Assembly: GCF_001557215.1 (NCBI RefSeq)
Contig: NZ_LSJM01000389.1
Location: forward strand, 1 to 7,275
Origin: Sphingomonas sp. CCH9-E2
Lineage (GTDB): Bacteria; Pseudomonadota; Alphaproteobacteria; Sphingomonadales; Sphingomonadaceae
Direction: 5' to 3'
DNA length: 7,275 bases
A model generated the notes under the pieces. That model saw nothing but the letters and a program-made list of their open reading frames with translations, did not search any database and had not been told where the DNA came from. The translations under genes were made by a program, and so were the position numbers. Within the stretch, counting starts at the first letter, position 1, and each line of letters starts with the position of its first letter. Below, piece by piece: positions 1 to 7,275 of the stretch.

Positions 1-651
<651 letters not shown>

Positions 652-655
<4 letters not shown>

Positions 656-1671
656 AGGCCGCGCTCCTTCAGCTTGGCGTCGAGGCGGGGAAAAACACGG
701 CGGGCGTTCCCGGAGAAGATCGCCGCGCGCTCGGCATCGCTGATGTCGAGCGCATCGACATAGCGTTTGGTATCGTCGAAATAATGCCCGGTGGTGGGAT
801 CGATCCCGCGCACCGCGCCGACCATTTCCGACCCGAACAGAATGTTCTTGTTCTCGATCACATCGGCGAGCAGGTCGATTCCGGGCTGGTGATAGACGCA
901 GGTGTCGAAGAAGATGTTGTTCATCAGATGCGTGTCGAGCGACGGTTTCTTCAGCATGTCCGCCAGCCCGCGATAGCGCCCCCAATGATAGGGCACTGCG
1001 CCGCCGCCATGCGGGATGATGAAGCGCAGGCTCGGGAAATCCGCGAACAAATCGCCCTCCAGCAACTGCATGAAGGCGACCGTGTCGGCGGCGATATAAT
1101 AGCCGCCGGTCGCGTGCATCGCCGGGTTGCAGCTGCCCGACACATGGATCATCGCCGGAACGTCGAGCTCGACCATCTTGTCGTAGAACGGGTACCAATA
1201 GCGGTCGGTCAGTGGCGGGTGGGTGAAATGCCCGCCGCCGGGATCGGGGTTCAGGTTGCAGCCGATGAAGCCGAGCTCGGTCACGCACCGCTCCAGCTCG
1301 GCGATGCTGGCGGTCATATCGGCCTTGGGCGATTGCGGCAGCATGCACACGCCGACGAACGTCTCGGGGAACAGCCCGACGACGCGAGCGATCAGGTCGT
1401 TGCAGCGCTTCGCCCATTCGATCGCGACGGCTTCGTCCCCGACATGCGGCGCCATCGCCGATGCACGGGGGGAAAAGATGGTCAGGTCCGCGCCGCGTTC
1501 CTTGATCAGGCGCAGCTGGTTCGCCTCGATCGTCTCGCGGATCTCGTCGTCGCTAATCTGCGGATAGGGCGGGCACGGCGTCCCCGCCTTGAACGCCGCC
1601 TTCTGCTCCTCGCGCCAGGCGTCATGCGCCTTGGGCAGGACGGTGTAATGGCCGTGGCAGTCGATGATCAC
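652..1671 (-). CDS. ligJ: 4-oxalomesaconate hydratase LigJ
   Basis: Amidohydrolase-superfamily, zinc-dependent hydratase that adds water to the isomerised form of 4-oxalomesaconate to give 4-carboxy-4-hydroxy-2-oxoadipate, the substrate of LigK. The 339-residue product matches the family length. Visible signatures are the N-terminal metal motif DCHGH (His6, His8), SPRAS at 67-71, NLNPDPGGGH at 139-148, His176 in MIHVSGSCN, His221 in IIPHGGGAVPYHWGR, and Glu282 in FGSEMVGAVRGIDP. These correspond to the metal and catalytic residues known in SYK-6 LigJ (His6, His8, His178, His223, Glu284) with a two-residue offset. The start is GTG at 1671-1669, with GAGGA at 1685-1681 upstream. It overlaps the preceding dehydrogenase stop by 4 nt (GTGA), and its own stop overlaps ligA in the same way, so it is mid-operon. 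Confidence 0.96.
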
Positions 1672-2540
1672 GCGGCTTTATCCTCTTCCCTTGCTTCAAT
1701 TGCGGCGAGTTTCGCCGTCAGCCCGTCGGGCGGCGTCATGCCGAGCGCGCCCATCTCGCGTTGACGCTGGATCGTCCCTCGCGTCATCGCCGGATCGACG
1801 CCCAGATCGCTCAGCGTCTTGGCAACCTCCTCCATCTCCGCGGCGCGGCGGGTGCCGTGGGCGAGCATCCGATCGAGATTATAATCGGCGCGCGCAGCCC
1901 AGCCCTGCTCCTTCCAACTCGCGTCGAGCGAGGCCAGCACAGCCTCGCGCACGCCCGCCCGCTCCGCGGCCAGCACGCATTCGGCGGTCAGCGCCTCCAG
2001 CCCCTTGACCATCACCGACCGGATCATCTTGATCGCCGACGCATCGCCGACCTTCGGCCCTGCGACCGACACCTTGGTGAAGCCATAAGCACGCAGTGCC
2101 GCAGCGGCGCCCTCCGCATGCGGCCCGGCAACCAGCAGCGGCACCGAAAGCCGCGCTGGAAGCACCGGTGCCATCACCGCGACATCGACATAGCGCGCGC
2201 CGGCTGCCTCAACCGCTTGAGCGGCTTCGCGCTTGGTGCCGGGCGCGACGCTGTTCATATCGAGCCAAAGCGCACCGGATTTCAGCAAAGGCGCGCAGCG
2301 CTGCGCGGCTGGAAGCGCCTGATCGGCGGTGACGAGGCTCAGGACCAATTCCGCATGCGCCAATGCACCTGCGGGGGTTGCGGACCAGCGCACTTCGGCG
2401 CGTTCATATTCGGCGATCTTTGATGGACGTGTTTCGCCATTTTCGGTGGCGATGTCGAATGCGGCAACGCCGGGTTGCGCAAAGGCTTGCCCTGCTTCGC
2501 CAAATCCCACCAGAGATGTCCACTCGATCATGGGTTCCAT
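1668..2540 (-). CDS. NAD(P)-dependent oxidoreductase, 6-phosphogluconate dehydrogenase-like with DUF1932-type C-terminus
   Basis: A 290-residue protein of the beta-hydroxyacid dehydrogenase / 6-phosphogluconate dehydrogenase-like superfamily. The N-terminal Rossmann domain begins at once with VGFGEAGQAFA (GxGxxG at residues 12-17). DMNSVAPGTK at 94-103 resembles the family's substrate-binding motif. Lys171 in GDASAIKMIRSVMVKG is in the position of the catalytic lysine. The all-helical C-terminal half (about 165-275) looks like the DUF1932 domain. The substrate is unknown and no classical lig step needs it, since LigC is a different (GFO/IDH/MocA) dehydrogenase. It lies 44 nt after the LysR gene and overlaps ligJ by 4 nt, so it is almost certainly co-expressed with ligJAB. 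The start is uncertain: ATG 2540 and ATG 2531 are both in frame with no convincing Shine-Dalgarno. An upstream extension to 3107 only shadows the regulator and is rejected. Confidence 0.85.
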   Translation of the reverse strand: MEPMIEWTSLVGFGEAGQAFAQPGVAAFDIATENGETRPSKIAEYERAEVRWSATPAGALAHAELVLSLVTADQALPAAQRCAPLLKSGALWLDMNSVAPGTKREAAQAVEAAGARYVDVAVMAPVLPARLSVPLLVAGPHAEGAAAALRAYGFTKVSVAGPKVGDASAIKMIRSVMVKGLEALTAECVLAAERAGVREAVLASLDASWKEQGWAARADYNLDRMLAHGTRRAAEMEEVAKTLSDLGVDPAMTRGTIQRQREMGALGMTPPDGLTAKLAAIEAREEDKAA

Positions 2541-2584
2541 GAAGCGTTGTTTGGCGACATGTTCTAATCGGATTGCTTTGGGGG

Positions 2585-3793
2585 CTATCCGTTTTTCTGA
2601 AGTCTGGTCTCTTTCGAGGCGCGGTGGAGCAGGTCGATGAAGCGGGCCTGGCTGGCGGTGGGGCGCCAGCCTGCGCGTGTGCTGATGCCGATCGTACGGA
2701 CCGCGCCGGGGAGTTGCGGACCGATGCGCTCGAGCATTCCGGCCCCGACCTCCAGCGCGACCTGATCGGGCGAGAGCAGGGTCAGCAGATCGCTCTGGAC
2801 CAAGAGGCCGCGGATCACCATCACCGAGCCGCATTCGATCGGGACCGGGGGCAGTGCGCGCCCGGCGAACAGCGCCTCCCAGTGCGCGCGCAGGGGCGTG
2901 CCGACCGGCCCCACGACCCAGGACTGCGCGGCGAGCGTATCGAGATCGACTGCGCCCTGCGCCAGCGGATGCCCGCGCCGCCCGAAGATCGCAAGCCGAT
3001 CGGTGAACAGTGGCATCTGCTCCACCCCGGGAGGGCAGTCGTCGCGCAGCGCACCGACCATGATGTCGATAATGCCGTCGAGGAGCGGATCGACCAGCTC
3101 GCGCCACGACCCTTCGATCACATCGACCACCGTACGCGGCTCTTCGCGCAGGAATTGCGCGAGGCTGTGGGGCAGAAGCAGCGCGCGGCTGAGCGGCATC
3201 GCGCCGATTGCGATGCGGCCACCCTCCCCTTCGTCACCGCGCGCCTCGGCGATCCCCGCAGCGATTTCGCTGGCGGCGAGCCGCACGCCGCGCGCCAGCG
3301 TGCGGCCCGCCGGGGTCAGCGCCATGCCGCGTCCGCGCCGCTCGGCGAGCGGGGTCGCGCAGACCTGTTCGAGTTCGCGGACGGAACGGTGGACGGCAGG
3401 TTGCGACATCCCGCTCGCCGCTGCCGCACCGGCGAAACCCTGCGCATCGGCGAAGTGCAGGAAGGCATCGAGTTGGGTCGCGGTCATCAGCAGTTCGGGG
3501 CGCGCGAACCCACGCGAGCCGCCGCGTGCCGAGCGCCGCGTCGCTGCGGCGAGCTGGTCGAATGCCCGCTCAACCCGCTCGGCCAGCGCGGTCCCGGCCG
3601 GACTGGGCGTGACCCCGTCCGAATGCCGGTCGAACAGGGTGACGCCGAGCTGCTTCTCCAGCTTGGCCAACCCCTGCGTCAGTGCCGGCTGCGACAGCCC
3701 CGCCGCCTCAGCCGCACGGTTGAGACTGCCCTGCGCAATCACTTGCCCCAGCGCGCGCAGGTGCCGGAGATTGAGGTCGAACGGACGGATCAT
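2585..3793 (-). CDS. LysR-type regulator with two tandem HTH domains; candidate lig regulator
   Basis: A 402-residue LysR-family regulator, about 100 residues longer than the usual 300. The extra length is a second winged helix-turn-helix. HTH 1 spans about residues 7-70 (SLNRAAEAAGLSQPALTQ, then LEKQLGVTLFDRHSDGVTPSPAG). HTH 2 spans about 105-165 (AGAAAASGMSQPAVHRSVRE, then LEQ, LTPAGRTLARG). Both keep the LysR-typical SQPA recognition-helix start and the TPxG wing. An ordinary LysR effector-binding domain follows from about 193 to 395 (GRIAIGAMP onward). It reads divergently from ligK and sits upstream, on the same strand, of the dehydrogenase-ligJ-ligA-ligB genes. Control of both arms in response to protocatechuate or a pathway intermediate is therefore likely, by analogy with LigR of SYK-6, but orthology to LigR was not tested. 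The ATG start at 3793 has only a weak upstream GGCGG. Confidence 0.93.
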   Translation of the reverse strand: MIRPFDLNLRHLRALGQVIAQGSLNRAAEAAGLSQPALTQGLAKLEKQLGVTLFDRHSDGVTPSPAGTALAERVERAFDQLAAATRRSARGGSRGFARPELLMTATQLDAFLHFADAQGFAGAAAASGMSQPAVHRSVRELEQVCATPLAERRGRGMALTPAGRTLARGVRLAASEIAAGIAEARGDEGEGGRIAIGAMPLSRALLLPHSLAQFLREEPRTVVDVIEGSWRELVDPLLDGIIDIMVGALRDDCPPGVEQMPLFTDRLAIFGRRGHPLAQGAVDLDTLAAQSWVVGPVGTPLRAHWEALFAGRALPPVPIECGSVMVIRGLLVQSDLLTLLSPDQVALEVGAGMLERIGPQLPGAVRTIGISTRAGWRPTASQARFIDLLHRASKETRLQKNG

Positions 3794-3813
3794 GCCGCCA
3801 ACATATCCGAAAA

Positions 3814-3826
3814 TCTTATTGCATAA
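3814..3826. promoter_or_regulatory. Candidate LysR box (T-N11-A) in the AT-rich part
   Basis: TCTTATTGCATAA fits T-N11-A and contains the inverted repeat TTAT-TGC-ATAA (3816-3826). It lies just upstream of the possible ligK -10 at 3837-3842 and 21 nt from the regulator start codon, so a protein bound here could affect both divergent promoters. T-N11-A is a loose pattern and easily met in AT-rich DNA. Confidence 0.35.
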
Positions 3827-3891
3827 ACGGAATTCATATTATGGTGTGTTGGAGATCGGAAGCCATGGAAGGCGAACAAAGTCGCGGGCCG

Positions 3892-3903
3892 AAATGCGCA
3901 TTT
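3892..3903. promoter_or_regulatory. Perfect 12-bp palindrome AAATGCGCATTT upstream of ligK
   Basis: AAATGCGCATTT is a perfect self-complementary 12-mer in the ligK leader, about 80 nt before the ligK start. It abuts the inverted repeat at 3903-3920. Such a dyad is consistent with a dimeric regulator operator, but no specific protein can be assigned from sequence. Confidence 0.35.
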
Positions 3904-3920
3904 GTTCAAAAAAGCGAACA
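3903..3920. promoter_or_regulatory. Inverted repeat TGTTC-N8-GAACA upstream of ligK
   Basis: TGTTCAAAAAAGCGAACA has perfect 5-bp arms separated by 8 nt and satisfies T-N11-A (T3905/A3917 and T3906/A3918). It lies 62 nt before the ligK start and directly abuts the palindrome at 3892-3903. It could be an operator for the divergent LysR protein or another dimeric regulator. Confidence 0.4.
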
Positions 3921-3972
3921 TGTCGCGCAACAAGGCTGCATCGGCCCAAAGGCGGATTCGACATTCCGCACC

Positions 3973-3979
3973 GGAGAAG
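3973..3979 (+). promoter_or_regulatory. ligK ribosome binding site
   Basis: GGAGAAG ends 3 nt before the ATG at 3983, with its GGAGA core 5 nt away. This good Shine-Dalgarno decides the start of ligK at 3983 over the in-frame ATGs at 3902 and 3920, which would add about 20-27 residues not expected in the family. Confidence 0.75.
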
Positions 3980-3982
3980 ACA

Positions 3983-4657
3983 ATGAGTGCACGCGTCGTC
4001 CAGAATATCCAGCGCACCCCGATGGACATCGTCGATGGCCTTGCCGAAGCGGGCGTCGCGACGGTGCACGAGGCGCAGGGACGGATCGGCCTGCTCGCCC
4101 ATTATATGCGCCCAATCTATGCCGGAGCGCGGATTGCGGGGAACGCCGTCACCATTTCCTCCCCGCCGGGCGACAACTGGATGGTGCATGTCGCGATCGA
4201 GCAGCTGAAGGAAGGTGACATCCTCGTCCTCGCGCCAACCTCCCCCTGCGTTGACGGCTATTTCGGCGATCTGCTGGCGACCAGCGCCATGGCGCGCGGG
4301 TGTCGCGGGCTGGTGATTGATGCCGGCGTGCGCGACGTGCGCGACCTGACGCAGATGGGCTTTCCGGTCTGGTCCAAGGCGGTGTTCGCGCAGGGGACGG
4401 TCAAGAACACTTTGGGGTCGGTCAACGTGCCGATCGTGTGCGCAGGGGCCGCGATCGAGCCGGGCGATGTGATCGTTGCCGATGACGATGGGGTGTGCGT
4501 GGTCAAGCGCGCCGATGCCGCCACCGTGCTGGAGGCAGCGCGCAAGCGTGAGGCGGCGGAGGAAGCCAAGCGCGTGCGGCTGGCGGCGGGTGAGCTGGGG
4601 CTCGACATCTACGACATGCGGCCGCGCCTCGCTGAGATGGGGCTAAAATATGAGTGA
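3983..4657 (+). CDS. ligK: 4-carboxy-4-hydroxy-2-oxoadipate aldolase LigK
   Basis: RraA-like class II (divalent-metal-dependent) aldolase that splits 4-carboxy-4-hydroxy-2-oxoadipate into pyruvate and oxaloacetate, the last step of both the protocatechuate 4,5-cleavage and gallate pathways; relatives also cleave 4-hydroxy-4-methyl-2-oxoglutarate. The 224 residues match the family length. Visible landmarks are [11 protein letters not shown] (24-34), [14 protein letters not shown] (61-74), GYFGDLLAT (92-100), VIDAGVRD (111-118), [15 protein letters not shown] (127-141), [10 protein letters not shown] (148-157) and DDDGVCVV (167-174). Asp96, Arg117 and Asp118 have the spacing of the metal- and substrate-binding residues in the characterised Pseudomonas aldolase (Asp102, Arg123, Asp124). 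It is the first gene of the rightward operon and overlaps ligU by 8 nt. The start at 3983 is set by the Shine-Dalgarno and family length. Confidence 0.96.
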   Translation: MSARVVQNIQRTPMDIVDGLAEAGVATVHEAQGRIGLLAHYMRPIYAGARIAGNAVTISSPPGDNWMVHVAIEQLKEGDILVLAPTSPCVDGYFGDLLATSAMARGCRGLVIDAGVRDVRDLTQMGFPVWSKAVFAQGTVKNTLGSVNVPIVCAGAAIEPGDVIVADDDGVCVVKRADAATVLEAARKREAAEEAKRVRLAAGELGLDIYDMRPRLAEMGLKYE

Positions 4658-5705
4658 GGGCGTCCGCTGCATGTGGATGCGCGGCGGGACGTCGAAGGGC
4701 GGGTATTTCCTTGCCGACGACCTGCCCGCCGATACAGCCGCGCGCGACGCGTTTCTGCTGCGGGTGATGGGGTCGCCCGACCCGCGCCAGATCGACGGCA
4801 TGGGCGGCGCGGACCCGCTGACGAGCAAGGTCGCGGTGGTGCGCAAGTCGGCGCGCGACGGGGTCGATGTCGATTATCTGTTCCTGCAAGTGTTCGTCGA
4901 CCAAGCGATCGTCACCGATGCGCAGAATTGCGGAAACATCCTCGCCGGGATCGGTCCGTTCGCGATCGAGCGCGGGCTGGTTGCTGCACAGGACGGCGGG
5001 ACGCGCGTCGCGATCTTCATGGAGAATACCGGGCAGGTCGCGGTGGCGACGGTGCAGACGCCGGGCGGCGTGGTCCGCTATGACGGCGATGCAAGCATCA
5101 GCGGCGTGCCGGGAACGGCGGCGCCGATCCCGCTCGCCTTTCGCGATACCGCTGGATCATCGTGCGGCGCATTGCTGCCGACCGGCAATGGCGTGGACGA
5201 GATCGATGGCGTGAAGGTCACGCTGATCGACAACGGCATGCCGTGCGTGGTGATCGCGGCGAGCGATGTCGGCATCACCGGTTACGAGGATCGCGACACG
5301 CTCGACGCGGATGATGCGATGAAGGCGAAGGTCGAGGCGATCCGGTTGCAGGCCGGGCCGCTGATGAATCTGGGCGATGTGACCGGGAAATCAGTGCCGA
5401 AGATGATGCTGGTCGCAGCCCCACGCGAAGGCGGTGCGATCGCCGTCCGATCACTGATCCCGCACCGCGTTCATGCCTCGATCGGGGTGCTGGGCGCGGT
5501 CAGCGTGGCGACGGCGTGCCTGATCGACGGATCGCCCGCAGCCGCGCTGGCGGTGGTGCCGGAGGGACGGTCGCTGACCCTGGGGGTCGAGCATCCGACC
5601 GGGGTCACTGAGTGCGTGGTGACGCTGGATGATGCTGGTGCCCCGATCGAGGCGGGGATGCTGCGGACGGCGCGGAAACTGATGGATGGGATGGTGTTCG
5701 GGTGA
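4650..5705 (+). CDS. ligU: 4-oxalomesaconate isomerase/tautomerase LigU (PrpF family)
   Basis: PrpF-family isomerase that converts 4-oxalomesaconate by a 1,3-allylic shift into the isomer hydrated by LigJ. The 351-residue product begins [20 protein letters not shown] (residues 7-26), the PrpF/LigU signature, followed by [17 protein letters not shown] (48-64), [16 protein letters not shown] (92-107), [10 protein letters not shown] and PKMMLVAAP. Lys60 and Cys94 are 34 residues apart, the spacing of the catalytic Lys/Cys pair in PrpF (73/107) and in Novosphingobium LigU (66/100), as recalled from the literature. The ATG at 4650 lies inside the ligK end (ATGAGTGA overlap) with a weak GGGG about 7 nt upstream, so translation is probably coupled to ligK. 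The gallate-pathway tautomerase GalD is a close relative; the protocatechuate context favours LigU. Confidence 0.94.
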   Translation: MSEGVRCMWMRGGTSKGGYFLADDLPADTAARDAFLLRVMGSPDPRQIDGMGGADPLTSKVAVVRKSARDGVDVDYLFLQVFVDQAIVTDAQNCGNILAGIGPFAIERGLVAAQDGGTRVAIFMENTGQVAVATVQTPGGVVRYDGDASISGVPGTAAPIPLAFRDTAGSSCGALLPTGNGVDEIDGVKVTLIDNGMPCVVIAASDVGITGYEDRDTLDADDAMKAKVEAIRLQAGPLMNLGDVTGKSVPKMMLVAAPREGGAIAVRSLIPHRVHASIGVLGAVSVATACLIDGSPAAALAVVPEGRSLTLGVEHPTGVTECVVTLDDAGAPIEAGMLRTARKLMDGMVFG

Positions 5706-5732
5706 TGTGGCGCAGGGGCTGCAACACCGTCG

Positions 5733-6732
<1,000 letters not shown>

Positions 6733-6734
6733 CC

Positions 6735-7275
6735 ATCGCGGACGCGGAGGCCAGCGAGAGGACGGGACGGCTGATCCTGCTGGGCGGGATCATCGCGCTC
6801 GGCTCGCTGGCGATCCAGATCATCGTCCCCGCGCTGCCGCAACTGGCCGAGGGGATCGGCGCGACGCCAGCGGGCGGGCAGTTGGTCATTTCGGTCTATC
6901 TGATCGGGCTGGCGCTGGGACAGCTGGGCTGGGCACCGGTTGCGGATCGGCAGGGGCGCAGGCCGGTGCTGATCGGCGGGCTGGTGGTCTTTCTGAGCGG
7001 CACGCTGATGTGTGCGCTGGCCGGCAATTTGGCGACGATGCTGGCGGGCCGGGCAGTGCAGGCCGCGGGAGCCTCATCGTCGCTGATCGCCGGGCGTGCG
7101 ATGGCGACCGACACCGCGCCGGTGGGCAAGGCCGCTGCGCCGCTGGCGATCCTGACCAGCGTGACCCTGATCTCCCCCGCCCTCGCCCCGGCACTGGGTG
7201 GTGCAGTGACGAGCATCGGCGGGTGGCGGGCGCTGTTCTGGATACTCGCCGCGCTGACACTGATTGGCGGGGCGC
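6735..7275 (+). CDS. MFS transporter, Bcr/CflA-like, 5' part only
   Basis: N-terminal 180 residues of a major facilitator superfamily protein, cut by the right window edge. From the sequence: hydrophilic N-terminus, TM1 about residues 13-33 ending near IIVPALPQLAEGIG, TM2 48-68, motif A as WAPVADRQGRRP (66-77), TM3 78-96, TM4 100-120, TM5 135-157 with SPALAPALGG, and GGWRALFWILA entering TM6. The pattern (LPALP, QLGWAPVADRQGRRPVLIGG, GWRALFW) is typical of the Bcr/CflA drug-efflux subfamily, not of the AAHS (PcaK-like) aromatic-acid importers, so the substrate is open. The reading frame is open from 6627 but has no ATG, GTG or TTG before TTG 6882, which would remove TM1. ATC 6735, 9 nt after GAGGA at 6721-6725, is the best-placed start; CTG 6729 is an alternative. 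Operon position directly after ligI suggests co-expression and possible transport of a pathway compound. Confidence 0.85.
   Translation, partial: MADAEASERTGRLILLGGIIALGSLAIQIIVPALPQLAEGIGATPAGGQLVISVYLIGLALGQLGWAPVADRQGRRPVLIGGLVVFLSGTLMCALAGNLATMLAGRAVQAAGASSSLIAGRAMATDTAPVGKAAAPLAILTSVTLISPALAPALGGAVTSIGGWRALFWILAALTLIGGA

Larger units (their letters stand above)
3794..3982. promoter_or_regulatory. Divergent regulatory region between the LysR gene and ligK
   Basis: A 189-nt non-coding region between two divergent genes, the classic place for a LysR-type operator. Positions 3801-3842 are strikingly AT-rich against the GC-rich surroundings. TATTAT at 3837-3842 could be a -10 element for ligK. 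At 16-18 nt upstream there is no good -35 sequence, as expected for an activator-dependent promoter; transcription from there would leave a leader of roughly 130 nt. On the opposite strand the same AT-rich block could hold the regulator promoter, without a clear match. Three palindromic elements lie inside and are listed separately. The assignment is by position and composition; no transcription start can be read from sequence alone. Confidence 0.65.

Noticed and set aside
656..1417. Open upstream extension of the ligA frame
   Set aside because: It overlaps ligJ in another frame; the LigA family starts near GTG 655, which has its own strong Shine-Dalgarno.
784..1764. 326-codon plus-strand open frame opposite ligJ
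   Set aside because: Shadow of the conserved ligJ sequence; no family motifs.
2541..3107. Open upstream extension of the DUF1932 dehydrogenase frame
   Set aside because: It lies antiphase within the regulator coding region, is rich in Arg/Ala/Gly as GC-rich shadow frames are, and the Rossmann fold begins normally at about 2531-2540.
2573..3826. 417-codon plus-strand open frame opposite the LysR gene
   Set aside because: Long antisense frames are expected in GC-rich coding DNA; the product is Arg/Gln/Gly-rich without recognisable motifs, while the minus strand encodes a clear LysR protein.
3902..3982. 27-residue N-terminal extension of LigK, or a leader peptide, from ATG 3902
   Set aside because: LigK homologues start near 3983, where a good GGAGAAG ribosome site sits. 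The upstream stretch is basic and low in family character, and overlaps the regulatory palindromes.

Overview
The window is GC-rich chromosomal DNA from an alphaproteobacterium, most likely a member of the Sphingomonadales. The Lig proteins resemble, by memory and not by a search, those of Sphingobium sp. SYK-6 and Novosphingobium. A hairpin-forming intergenic repeat of a type I associate with sphingomonad genomes supports this. The window carries most of a protocatechuate 4,5-cleavage (meta-cleavage) gene cluster, which funnels lignin-derived aromatics such as vanillate and syringate derivatives into central metabolism.

Layout. The left half (1-3793) is on the minus strand. Read in the direction of transcription it holds a LysR-type regulator with two N-terminal helix-turn-helix domains, a 6-phosphogluconate-dehydrogenase-like NAD(P) oxidoreductase, ligJ, ligA and the first 80 codons of ligB. 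The last four are tightly packed (two 4-nt GTGA overlaps, then a 2-nt gap), so they look like one operon. The right half (3983-7275) is on the plus strand and holds ligK, ligU (8-nt overlap), a 136-nt gap containing a pair of inverted repeat units, ligI, and the 5' part of a Bcr/CflA-like MFS transporter gene. A 189-nt AT-rich divergent regulatory region with several palindromes lies between the regulator and ligK.

Pathway. LigAB opens the protocatechuate ring to 4-carboxy-2-hydroxymuconate-6-semialdehyde. LigC, not in this window and plausibly beyond the left edge, would make 2-pyrone-4,6-dicarboxylate. LigI hydrolyses that lactone to 4-oxalomesaconate, LigU isomerises it, LigJ hydrates it to 4-carboxy-4-hydroxy-2-oxoadipate, and LigK cleaves this to pyruvate and oxaloacetate. 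The LysR protein is the obvious candidate regulator of both arms. The oxidoreductase and the transporter have no assigned place in the classical pathway.

The core pathway is known biology. The points most worth a second look are the tandem-HTH LysR regulator, the unassigned dehydrogenase embedded in the lig operon, the transporter gene without an ATG/GTG/TTG start, the repeat between ligU and ligI, and the palindromes upstream of ligK.
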